Of a stretch of DNA of 64,000 nucleotides, positions 33,741-41,410 are shown piece after piece (position 1 is the first letter of the stretch; each line of letters begins with the position of its first letter). Position numbers and translations under genes: made by a program. The DNA lies in contig NZ_AUMC01000003.1 in assembly GCF_000443995.1 (NCBI RefSeq), forward strand, positions 434,001-498,000, given 5' to 3'. This DNA is from Bacteriovorax sp. BAL6_X. Its GTDB lineage: Bacteria > Bdellovibrionota > Bacteriovoracia > Bacteriovoracales > Bacteriovoracaceae. The notes under the pieces are model-generated. The model made no database searches and had not been told where the DNA came from. It saw only the letters and a list, made by a program, of their open reading frames with translations.

Positions 33741-34955
33741 ATGGAAAGAGTTATTTCGGCATTTGGTTTAATCGTTATGGTTGGTGTTGCTTTTGCACTA
33801 TCAAATAACCGTAAGAAAATTAACTGGCGCTTAGTTCTATCTGGCCTAGCTCTACAGATCTTCTTTGGTCTAATTATTTTAAAAACAGACGTTGGTCAAA
33901 ACTTCTTTGAAGGTGCCCGTGGATTTTTCACAGCAATTCTAAATTACACAAATGAAGGTTCTAGCTTTATATTTGGTCCACTCTCTGATGTACCAAAACT
34001 CGGTTTTATCTTCTTTGTTATGGTTCTTCCGACAATTATTTTCATGTCTTCTTTAATGAGTGTATTTTACCACTTAGGTATCATGCAGATTATTATTAAA
34101 GCTTTTGCGAAAGTTATGTCAGTTGTCATGGGGACTTCTGGTGCAGAATCTCTTGCAGCTGCAGCAAATATTTTCGCGGGTCAAACAGAGGCGCCGCTTG
34201 TTGTTAAGCCACTTGTGTCAAAAATGACGAAGTCTGAGCTTATGGCCCTTATGACTGGTGGGATGGCCACTGTTGCAGGGGGAGTTCTTGCTTCATATGT
34301 TGGGTTTGGAATTGATGCTGCTCACTTACTTTCAGCATCGGTTATGTCTGCTCCGGCGGCACTTGTTTGTGCTAAGCTTATGGTGCCTGAGACAGAAGAG
34401 TCTCTAACTCAAGGTGATTTAAAATTAGATTTAACAGATAACAGTGTAAACTTAATTGATGCTGCGGCCAATGGAGCAAGTGAAGGTGTGAAGCTTGCTA
34501 TTAATGTTGGTGCAATGTTGATTGCTATCATTGCTCTTGTGGCAATGTTTAACGGCGCCCTTGGACTAGTAACTGGTTGGTTTGGTTTCGAAGGGATTAC
34601 TCTTGAGCTCATTATGGGGAAATTATTTTCACCATTTGCGTGGCTTTTAGGAGTTGAATGGAAGGATGCTGAAATTGTAGGAATGCTTCTTGGTAAGAAG
34701 TTAGTACTAAATGAATTCGTGGCCTACCTAGACCTTAAAGCAAATATGGGTAACCTATCAGAGCGCTCAATTACTATTGCAACTTACGCCCTTTGTGGTT
34801 TTGCCAATTTTTCATCAATTGGAATTCAAATTGGTGGAATCGGTGGGATCGCTGAAAATCGTAAACAAGATCTTGCAAAATTAGGTGTGAAATCACTTAT
34901 TGCTGGGACTCTTGCATGTTTCATGACGGCCTGTATCGCTGGAATCTTCATTTAA
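33741..34955 (+). CDS. nupC: Concentrative nucleoside transporter (NupC/CNT family)
   Basis: A 404-aa inner-membrane protein with the CNT pattern of many TM helices and re-entrant loops. 'IFAGQTEAPLVVKPLV' is the family core with the Gln-Thr-Glu nucleoside-binding loop; 'ALMTGGMATVAGGVLASYVG', 'SAPAALVCAKLMVPE', 'NEFVAYLDL' and 'TYALCGFANFSSIGIQIGG' are also typical. It imports nucleosides with H+ or Na+ and feeds the adjacent PNP and pyrimidine phosphorylase. Confidence 0.93.
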   Translation: MERVISAFGLIVMVGVAFALSNNRKKINWRLVLSGLALQIFFGLIILKTDVGQNFFEGARGFFTAILNYTNEGSSFIFGPLSDVPKLGFIFFVMVLPTIIFMSSLMSVFYHLGIMQIIIKAFAKVMSVVMGTSGAESLAAAANIFAGQTEAPLVVKPLVSKMTKSELMALMTGGMATVAGGVLASYVGFGIDAAHLLSASVMSAPAALVCAKLMVPETEESLTQGDLKLDLTDNSVNLIDAAANGASEGVKLAINVGAMLIAIIALVAMFNGALGLVTGWFGFEGITLELIMGKLFSPFAWLLGVEWKDAEIVGMLLGKKLVLNEFVAYLDLKANMGNLSERSITIATYALCGFANFSSIGIQIGGIGGIAENRKQDLAKLGVKSLIAGTLACFMTACIAGIFI

Positions 34956-35136
34956 TTCTAATTTATTTTAATGATTGATTAGTTGAGTAGGGTAACGCGG
35001 AATATTATATCTTCTAGCGCAAAACCTTGCCCACACGTACAATTATTAGTAGGTTAAAGTCTTTGGCTTGAGCGATGCTCGCCGACTTGCCTCGCGTTTT
35101 TATTTCGTATTTCGATTTAGTTTAAAAGGAATATAT

Positions 35137-36708
35137 ATGTCTAAAGATTTAATTATTAACAAAACAGTTAACGAGTGGCGTGCTGTTTTGATGGAGAATG
35201 GTGAAATTCTCGACTTTCTTATGGAGAGAACCAAACCAACTGCAACGCCACACCCACGCCTTGGAAATATCTACCGCGGAAAAGTTTTAAGAGTGTTACC
35301 TGGAATGCAGTCTGCATTCGTTGACATTGGTTACTCAAAAGCAGCTTTCCTCTATGTAGACGATGCCTATCTTCCAACTCTTGATGAGCAAAGAGAGATG
35401 GCCAAAAAGGCCGAGGTTATTAAAAAAGAAAAGAAAGAAAATGGCCTAGTGATTCCTGATGAATTAGCAACTCTATCTGAGTCAATGGATATGAAGATGC
35501 GTCCAGAATCAGCAACAATCGAATCATTTCTAAAAGAAGGGGATGAGATCATTGTTCAGGTTGCCAAAGAGCCGATCTCAACAAAAGGGCCACGTGTTAC
35601 TCGTCATGTGACAATCCCAGGCCGCTATGTTGTTTATATGCCATTTATTGAGCACACTGGTGTTTCTCGTCGTATCGAAAATGAAGAAGAACGTGATCGT
35701 CTAAAAGAGATGCTAGAGACAATTCGTCCAGAAGGTAAGGGTGTTATTGCTCGTACTGTTGCTGAAGGAAGCTCATACAAAACTCTTAAGTCTGACTACG
35801 ATATGCTGACAAAGATTTGGAAAGAGGTGCAAAAGAAATCTGAAAAAGAGAAAGCACCGGCCCTTTGTTATGAAGACTTAACTTTTATTCAACGAGTTTT
35901 AAGAGATATTACGGATGAAGACGTTGATAATATTATTATCGACGATAAAGACGGTGTAAAAGAAGTCGAGAAATTTGCAACGAAGTACCTTCCTCAAATT
36001 AAAGGGAAGGCAAAATTCTTTGATGAAACAAATCCGATCTTTGAAAAATTTAATGTTGATATCGAAATTGAAAGAGGACTAAGTAACAAAGTTTATCTTC
36101 GTTCAGGTGGTTCTCTAAATATCGACCAAACGGAGGCCCTGGTTTCAATTGACGTTAACACGGGAAAATTTGTAGGACGAAAAACATTAGAAGAAACTAT
36201 TCTTCGCACAAACCTTGAAGCAGTTAAAGAGATCGCTTATCAGCTAAGACTTAGAAACTGTGGTGGGATTATCATTATCGACTTTATCGATATGGAAAAA
36301 GTTGAAAATCGCGAAGCTGTTTATAACTCACTTGTGGACGCTCTTAAAAAAGACCGTTCAAAAACAAAAGTACTTCCAATCTCTGAGCTTGGACTTGTTG
36401 AGATGACTCGTAAGAGAACTCGTGACACGCTAACACGTATCATGTGCGAGCCTTGTCCGTATTGTGAAGGAAATGGAATTGTAAAAACAGTTAATACGAT
36501 TTGTTATGAGATTGTACGTGAACTTGGAAAGAAGATTCGCAACAATCCAGAATCGAAGAAGATATCAATTTATGCTCACCCAGAGGTGACAGCATCTCTT
36601 TGTGGTGAAGAGCTTGATATCATCGAAACGATGGAAGAAGTCTTTAGTGTCAATCTTCAGATTCGCTCGGAGAACTCTTACCACGTTGAACAATACGAAA
36701 TTTTTTAG
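35137..36708 (+). CDS. rng: Ribonuclease G/E family
   Basis: A 523-aa single-strand RNA endonuclease. It has an S1 domain (about 35-160) with an acidic insert of about 50 aa, the RNase H-like/DNase I-like catalytic region with Asp in 'VSIDVNTGKFVG' and 'GGIIIIDFIDME', and the Zn-link 'CEPCPYC'. It has no long C-terminal scaffold, so it is RNase G-like in size. ATG 35137 follows AAAAGGA. The 180-base leader contains a short GC-rich hairpin segment (GAGCGATGCTC near 35070), which could serve feedback control as known for rne leaders. Confidence 0.92.
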   Translation: MSKDLIINKTVNEWRAVLMENGEILDFLMERTKPTATPHPRLGNIYRGKVLRVLPGMQSAFVDIGYSKAAFLYVDDAYLPTLDEQREMAKKAEVIKKEKKENGLVIPDELATLSESMDMKMRPESATIESFLKEGDEIIVQVAKEPISTKGPRVTRHVTIPGRYVVYMPFIEHTGVSRRIENEEERDRLKEMLETIRPEGKGVIARTVAEGSSYKTLKSDYDMLTKIWKEVQKKSEKEKAPALCYEDLTFIQRVLRDITDEDVDNIIIDDKDGVKEVEKFATKYLPQIKGKAKFFDETNPIFEKFNVDIEIERGLSNKVYLRSGGSLNIDQTEALVSIDVNTGKFVGRKTLEETILRTNLEAVKEIAYQLRLRNCGGIIIIDFIDMEKVENREAVYNSLVDALKKDRSKTKVLPISELGLVEMTRKRTRDTLTRIMCEPCPYCEGNGIVKTVNTICYEIVRELGKKIRNNPESKKISIYAHPEVTASLCGEELDIIETMEEVFSVNLQIRSENSYHVEQYEIF

Positions 36709-36713
36709 CCGCC

Positions 36714-36732
36714 TGGGTGCTTAAGGCACCCA
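36714..36732 (+). terminator. Hairpin after rng, weak terminator
   Basis: Perfect 7-bp stem TGGGTGC / GCACCCA with loop TTAAG, followed only by TGCTTGCTTTTA. Readthrough into the LON-domain gene is likely. Confidence 0.4.
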
Positions 36733-36757
36733 TGCTTGCTTTTAGGGTTTAACTGAT

Positions 36758-37369
36758 ATGAGAGCACTTCTATTCCCATTACATAAAGTTTCATATCAGG
36801 CGATCTTAAAGAAGCCCCTCAATATTTTTGAACCACGCTATATTCATATGATTCACGAAGCAGAGAAGACTAACACTCCCGTTGCTTTGGCCTATGCGAC
36901 TTTGCAAGATGCTGATGATGAAGCTGATACGATTGCCATCAATCACGAAAAGTATCATGCAGTGAAGCGCATGGTAGGGCTTGGCCGTGTTCAAATTTTA
37001 CAAAAATCAAAAGACGGCACCATGCTTGTTGTTCTCGAGCCGTTATTTAAGGGACTCATTATGGATGTCTATAATGAAGAGCTTCCGTATAATACCATCG
37101 AAGTTGATCCCATTACTGAATTCTTAACAGTGATGCCGGAGCATATGATTTCACTGCAAAGACTTGGCCTACTCTTTCGTCACTGGGCAAAGTCATTCTT
37201 TAAGAACCAAGTGGAGTACGATGCCTTGATGGAGGCAACTCAAGACCCCGTCGTTTTAGTTGGTGCCATCACTGAATTTGTTGTGACTTCCCCCGATCTC
37301 AAGCAGGGGATTCTCGAAATCGATGACATCAATGCCAAAATCGATGTCCTTCTCGAATGGCTCGACTAG
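36758..37369 (+). CDS. LON substrate-binding domain protein
   Basis: A 203-aa protein that matches the N-terminal domain of Lon protease without the ATPase: 'LFPLHKVSYQAILKKPLNIF' and 'EPRYIHMI' near the start and a helical C-terminal half. Stand-alone LON-domain proteins are widespread, and their role is poorly known. It lies 49 bases after rng. Its stop codon is one base away from an inverted-repeat element. Confidence 0.8.
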   Translation: MRALLFPLHKVSYQAILKKPLNIFEPRYIHMIHEAEKTNTPVALAYATLQDADDEADTIAINHEKYHAVKRMVGLGRVQILQKSKDGTMLVVLEPLFKGLIMDVYNEELPYNTIEVDPITEFLTVMPEHMISLQRLGLLFRHWAKSFFKNQVEYDALMEATQDPVVLVGAITEFVVTSPDLKQGILEIDDINAKIDVLLEWLD

Positions 37370-37370
37370 C

Positions 37371-37573
37371 GGTACGCGCCACCTTTTCGAGAATTCAGTA
37401 ACTTAGAAGTCTTACTCGACAAAAAATTGAAAAAAATTCGCGTATTTAGCCTATTTTGACTTGAGTTGGGGGATATTATTCCCATACTTAATATATAAGG
37501 TGTTGAAATCACGTATTGTGTATTCAGCAGTTCTTACCCAACTATTTGTAATCACGTAAAGGTGGCGCGTACC
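37371..37573. repeat. Inverted-repeat element A
   Basis: Two 16-bp arms, GGTACGCGCCACCTTT (37371-37386) and its exact reverse complement (37558-37573), enclose about 170 bases without coding capacity. Inside are nested complements (AGTTGGG / CCCAACT) and two copies of AATCACGTA. The segment next to the left arm (TCGAGAATTCAGTAACTTAG) is nearly identical to the inner end of element B at 62155-62349 read on the other strand. The element begins one base after the LON-gene stop. Confidence 0.75.
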
Positions 37574-37582
37574 CGAACTTCC

Positions 37583-37611
37583 TTTACACAAAGCACAGTT
37601 ACTGATAGATT
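37583..37611 (+). promoter_or_regulatory. Candidate promoter of the S6-S18 / dnaB cluster
   Basis: TTTACA (37583-37588), a 17-base spacer and TAGATT (37606-37611), just downstream of repeat element A. The -10 is a modest match, so another start site further upstream is possible. Confidence 0.35.
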
Positions 37612-37613
37612 AG

Positions 37614-37658
37614 CACCACATTTGACCGTTAATTTACTCGCTTCCCTGTGGTGGGGAG
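37614..37658 (+). promoter_or_regulatory. Structured leader of the S6-S18 gene, possible r-protein autoregulatory site
   Basis: CACCACA (37614-37620) can pair with TGTGGTG (37647-37653), enclosing a loop with a CCG triplet (37626-37628). An alternative hairpin, CTTCCC / GGGGAG (37641-37658), follows the CCG. Leaders upstream of rpsF in many bacteria carry a CCG-containing motif bound by the S6:S18 complex. The first stem forms only if transcription starts upstream of 37614. Confidence 0.35.
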
Positions 37659-37690
37659 GCCAATAATAACTATTGTCCAGGAGATAAAGT

Positions 37691-38308
37691 ATGATTTATG
37701 AGTTAGCATTAGTAGCTCACGCGGGCGCAACAGAAGATCAGCAAACAGCTCTTAAGAACCTAGTAGCTGAAGTTGCAAAAAATTACGAAGGTGAAGTCCT
37801 TTTAACTGATGATTGGGGAATGAGAACATTTGCTCAAACTGCCAAAAACGGTTCAAAAACAGGTAACTACATCTATTTCATCGTTTCAGGTAACAAAGAC
37901 CTAAACACAGAACTTCAAAGACGTTTCAAAATCAACGAAGACGTTCACAAGTACCTTATCATTAAATTAGCTGATAACAACGAAGCTGCTGAAGCAGTTG
38001 TTAAAGGTTACAAAACTCCATTCTCAAAAGCTCACCCAGGTTCACAAACTGATGAACTAGAAAAAGGTGCAGAAAAAGATAAGAGAAGATTTGCTAAGAG
38101 AAAGAACTGTTGGTTCAAAGCAAACAGCATCACTGCAGACTGGAAAGATCCAAAGACTTATAACTGGCTAATCAACGAATTTGGTAAGATTCAACCATCA
38201 AGAGTTACTGGTGTTTCAACTAAGCACCACAGATGGGCACAATCTGCAATTAAGAGAGCAAGAAATATTGGTCTAGTTTCTCACGTTAGAGGTGACTTCG
38301 CTCACTAA
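37691..38308 (+). CDS. rpsF-rpsR: Ribosomal protein S6-S18 natural fusion
   Basis: One uninterrupted 205-aa frame. Residues about 1-100 are S6 ('MIYELALVAHAG', 'WGMRTFAQTAKNG', 'GNYIYFIVSGN', 'INEDVHKYLIIKL'), then a linker of about 30 aa, then S18 (about 129-205): 'KRRFAKRKNCWFK', 'DWKDPKTYNWLINEFGKIQP', 'SRVTGVSTKHHRWAQSAIKR', 'ARNIGLVSHV'. There is no stop and no in-frame ATG, GTG or TTG near the junction, so S18 cannot be made separately in the usual way. S6 and S18 are neighbours as a heterodimer on the 30S platform, which makes a fusion sterically plausible. AGGAG precedes ATG 37691. Confidence 0.93.
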   Translation: MIYELALVAHAGATEDQQTALKNLVAEVAKNYEGEVLLTDDWGMRTFAQTAKNGSKTGNYIYFIVSGNKDLNTELQRRFKINEDVHKYLIIKLADNNEAAEAVVKGYKTPFSKAHPGSQTDELEKGAEKDKRRFAKRKNCWFKANSITADWKDPKTYNWLINEFGKIQPSRVTGVSTKHHRWAQSAIKRARNIGLVSHVRGDFAH

Positions 38309-38349
38309 GAGTGTTGAGAACTTAGTCTTAAGGGAATTAGAAAAAGATA

Positions 38350-39360
38350 ATGAACGATAAGAAACCAAACACATTTACACTTATCTCAAAAGATAACTTC
38401 ACAATTGGGAAGTTGCTCTTCTTATGTGTTGTGAGTTTGATCTTAAGCGTTGCTTATCCACTAGGTGTATTTTCACCGCTTCCAGTGGCATTTGCTTTCT
38501 TGATCTATGGAAACTTAAAGACGCTTGTGACTTTCGGTGTAACGATTGTTTTCTGCTTTATTGCTGCTCAATCGAGCGACTCTTTCTTAATCCTTGCTAA
38601 CTCGGCGTATGTTTTATTCTACGCTGTTATCATTGGTTACTTAAGTGCTGCGACTATTTTGCGCAATGAAGATCCTGTAAAAGGACTATTAAAGAGAGGA
38701 CTTATCTTACTACTCGTAATCTTCGGAATCATGGGGGCGATTGAAGTGATTTTTCCTTCAACAATCTCAACGACGATTACAACTTCAGTAAATGAAGGTT
38801 TGTCACAATTAAAGAATTCGCCAGATTATAAAGAACTTATTGCTCGCGGTGGAGAAGTCGCAGCAACTTATCAAAGTGTTTTCGAGAACCCTGATGATAT
38901 CATTAAGAGAATCTATCAGTGGGGATTCGCTGTTATCTTTGTAAGTACATTCTTTATTCTATGGCTAACGGTTTTCATGCTTTTAAGAAATGCAAAGTTA
39001 TGGAAAATGCTTCATGGCTACAAATATGGTCTAAAGCACTTTGTGCGCTTTCAAGTGCCTGAGTACTTTGCCCTTATAGTAGTTGTTGGGCTAGCTCTCT
39101 TCTTAGGTGGAGAGTATATCGGTGGTGAGATTATTGAGGTTATTGGCCTTAATATCTTACTTTGCTTAGGAATATTCTATTTCTTTCAAGGAATGGGTGT
39201 TTACTTAGACTTCTTAAAATATATTAAGGTGACTGGGTTTGTTCGCTCAATTCTTGCGATTATGACTATTTTCTTTGCTCATCGTTTTATTGCGATTGTT
39301 GGCCTTTTAGATTATTGGGTCAACTTTAGAAGATTTTTTAAAAATAATAAGGAGATATAA
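38350..39360 (+). CDS. DUF2232/YybS-like membrane protein
   Basis: A 336-aa polytopic membrane protein with about eight TM helices, including pairs near 25-70, 75-105, 118-140 and 198-220, and four toward the end. It sits between rps and rplI/dnaB, the place where DUF2232 (YybS-like) proteins are found in many bacteria, and its N-terminal layout fits. The function is unknown. It is two bases from rplI. Confidence 0.65.
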   Translation: MNDKKPNTFTLISKDNFTIGKLLFLCVVSLILSVAYPLGVFSPLPVAFAFLIYGNLKTLVTFGVTIVFCFIAAQSSDSFLILANSAYVLFYAVIIGYLSAATILRNEDPVKGLLKRGLILLLVIFGIMGAIEVIFPSTISTTITTSVNEGLSQLKNSPDYKELIARGGEVAATYQSVFENPDDIIKRIYQWGFAVIFVSTFFILWLTVFMLLRNAKLWKMLHGYKYGLKHFVRFQVPEYFALIVVVGLALFLGGEYIGGEIIEVIGLNILLCLGIFYFFQGMGVYLDFLKYIKVTGFVRSILAIMTIFFAHRFIAIVGLLDYWVNFRRFFKNNKEI

Positions 39361-39361
39361 A

Positions 39362-39976
39362 ATGAAAGTTATTCTTAAAGAAACTGTAAAGTCTCTTGGT
39401 AACGTTGGTGAGATCGTTAACGTTTCAGCTGGTTATGCAAGAAACTTCCTAATACCAAATGGTGCTGCAGTTCTTGCTGATGAATCAAACACAGCTCAAG
39501 TTAAGCACTTTGAAAAACTACTTGCTAAGCAAGTTGCTGCTGATAAAGCAGAAGCAACAAAAGTTGCTGGTACAATCAATGGTCTAAACATTGAACTAAT
39601 CAAAAGAGTTGGTACTAACGGTAAACTATTTGGTTCTGTTACTACTCACGAGCTTTCTCTTGAACTAGGTAAACTAGGTCACAACGTAGAAAGAAGACAC
39701 CTTCTTCTTGAAAACCCAATCCGTGCGGTTGGTAGCTACGATGTTAAAGCTAAGATCTTCAATGGTGTTGAAGCTGCTTTTACAGTAACTGTAAAAATGG
39801 ATCCAGCACAAGAAGAAGAAAACAAGAAAAAAGCAGAAGAGCTAGCTGCAATGAAAGCTGCTCAAGAACTACTTGCTAAAGAGCAAGCAGAAGCTGCTGC
39901 TTCAGGTGACACTTCTGGTGAAATGACTGAAGAAGAAAAGTTAAAAATGGAAGCTAATAGAATTCTAAGAAGCTAA
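39362..39976 (+). CDS. rplI: Ribosomal protein L9 with C-terminal extension
   Basis: A 204-aa L9. The N-terminal rRNA-binding domain has 'MKVILKETVKSLGNVGEIVN', then 'GYARNFLIPNG', followed by the connecting helix and the C-terminal domain ('NGKLFGSVTTHEL', 'GSYDVKAKIFNGVEA'). Typical L9 ends near residue 150; here about 55 extra residues follow, rich in Glu, Ala and Lys, probably a charged helix ending 'EEEKLKMEANRILRS'. AAGGAG precedes the ATG. A terminator follows. Confidence 0.95.
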   Translation: MKVILKETVKSLGNVGEIVNVSAGYARNFLIPNGAAVLADESNTAQVKHFEKLLAKQVAADKAEATKVAGTINGLNIELIKRVGTNGKLFGSVTTHELSLELGKLGHNVERRHLLLENPIRAVGSYDVKAKIFNGVEAAFTVTVKMDPAQEEENKKKAEELAAMKAAQELLAKEQAEAAASGDTSGEMTEEEKLKMEANRILRS

Positions 39977-39994
39977 TTTTTTTCTTATATTAAA

Positions 39995-40021
39995 GAGGGG
40001 GGGCCTTGAGCCTCCCTTTTT
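39995..40021 (+). terminator. Intrinsic terminator after rplI
   Basis: GGGGGGC / GCCTCCC stem (one G-U pair) with loop CTTGA, followed by TTTTT. It separates rplI from dnaB, so dnaB is at least partly uncoupled. Confidence 0.7.
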
Positions 40022-40048
40022 ATTTCTAATCATATTATGGGGCAGAAT

Positions 40049-41410
40049 ATGGTTGAGCAAAACAACTCGAACAACGCAAGAACACTTCCAAACGATACTC
40101 TTTCTGAGAAATCTCTACTTTCATGTTTAATTCTAGATAGTATGTCTTTTGACGAAATTTCTGACTTAAAGTTAGAAGGGAAGGACTTTTATAATCCGAA
40201 GTATGGAATTGTATTCGATGCCATTAAAGATATGGTTCACTCGAATAACCCAGTTGATTACGTTACAATTTGTTCATACCTTTCAGATCACAATCGCCTG
40301 GAAGAAATTGGTGGTCAAAACTTTATTCTCGATATTACTGAAGATCAAGTATCGAGTGCCAACCTTCGCCATTACGCAAAGACTGTAAAGGATAAGGCGT
40401 CTCTTAGAGACCTCGTTCGTCAAGCTAGAAAAGTAGCGGACAAAGGTGCAACTTTCTCAGGAAATGCACAAGACTTCATTCAGGAAGTAGAATCAATCTT
40501 CTTTGGTCTTACAAACGAGGCCAAGCAAGGAAGTATGGTTAAGCTTAATGAATGTCTAAAAGAAAATATAAAAGAAATTGAAGATACATCTCGCATCGCT
40601 GGTGAGATTCATGGTGTACCAACTGGTTATGGTGCTCTTGATAAATTATTACTTGGGATGCAACCAGGTCAGCTCATTATTCTAGCGGCCCGTCCTGCCA
40701 TGGGTAAGACAGCTCTTGCTCTTAACGTTGCACAAAATGCATGTGAGTTCTCAAAACTTCCTGTAGCGCTTTTCTCTCTGGAGATGATGGCCAAGGAACT
40801 TTCAATGAGACTTCTAACTCAACGTGCGAAGATCGATTCGAAAAGAATTCGTACGAAAGAGTTTCTTGAAACAGATTTAAGAAAGATTGGGCAGGGGATT
40901 CAGCAGCTTGCTGATATGCCAATTTATATTAATGATAATGCTGGGACGAACCTTCTCGATATTCAGTCTGCTTGTCGTAAGATTAAAGCTTCTGAAGGCC
41001 TAGGCTTAGTTGTTATCGACTACCTTCAGCTAATGAGTTCTCACAATAAGATGCTTCCTCGTGAACAGCAGATTGCTGAAATTTCAAGGGGCCTAAAGAA
41101 TATGGCCAAAGAACTTGAGTGTCCGGTTATTGCTCTTTCACAGCTTAACCGTGGGGTTGAATCTCGACCGAATAAGCGTCCAATGACGTCTGACCTTCGT
41201 GAATCTGGTTCAATTGAGCAGGATGCGGATATTATCATGTTCGTATACCGTGATGAATACTATAACCCAGATACAAAAGATCAAGGGATTGCAGAAGTTA
41301 TCGTTGGTAAAAACCGTGGTGGTGAAGTTGGAACTGCAAAACTAACATTCGTTGGTGCTCACACTAGTTTCGAAAATATCGCTTATGCACAAGACGATGG
41401 AAGAAGTTAA
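40049..41410 (+). CDS. dnaB: Replicative DNA helicase DnaB
   Basis: The 453-aa hexameric replication-fork helicase. It has an N-terminal DnaB domain (about 15-120) and a RecA-like domain with Walker A 'AARPAMGKTALALN', 'FSLEMMAKELSMRLL', Walker B 'LVVIDYLQLM', and 'SQLNRGVESRPNKRPMTSDL' with 'ESGSIEQDAD'. I use ATG 40049, which has GGGG at good spacing, not ATG 40037, which has none. Its 3' end overlaps pabB by 14 bases. Confidence 0.96.
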   Translation: MVEQNNSNNARTLPNDTLSEKSLLSCLILDSMSFDEISDLKLEGKDFYNPKYGIVFDAIKDMVHSNNPVDYVTICSYLSDHNRLEEIGGQNFILDITEDQVSSANLRHYAKTVKDKASLRDLVRQARKVADKGATFSGNAQDFIQEVESIFFGLTNEAKQGSMVKLNECLKENIKEIEDTSRIAGEIHGVPTGYGALDKLLLGMQPGQLIILAARPAMGKTALALNVAQNACEFSKLPVALFSLEMMAKELSMRLLTQRAKIDSKRIRTKEFLETDLRKIGQGIQQLADMPIYINDNAGTNLLDIQSACRKIKASEGLGLVVIDYLQLMSSHNKMLPREQQIAEISRGLKNMAKELECPVIALSQLNRGVESRPNKRPMTSDLRESGSIEQDADIIMFVYRDEYYNPDTKDQGIAEVIVGKNRGGEVGTAKLTFVGAHTSFENIAYAQDDGRS

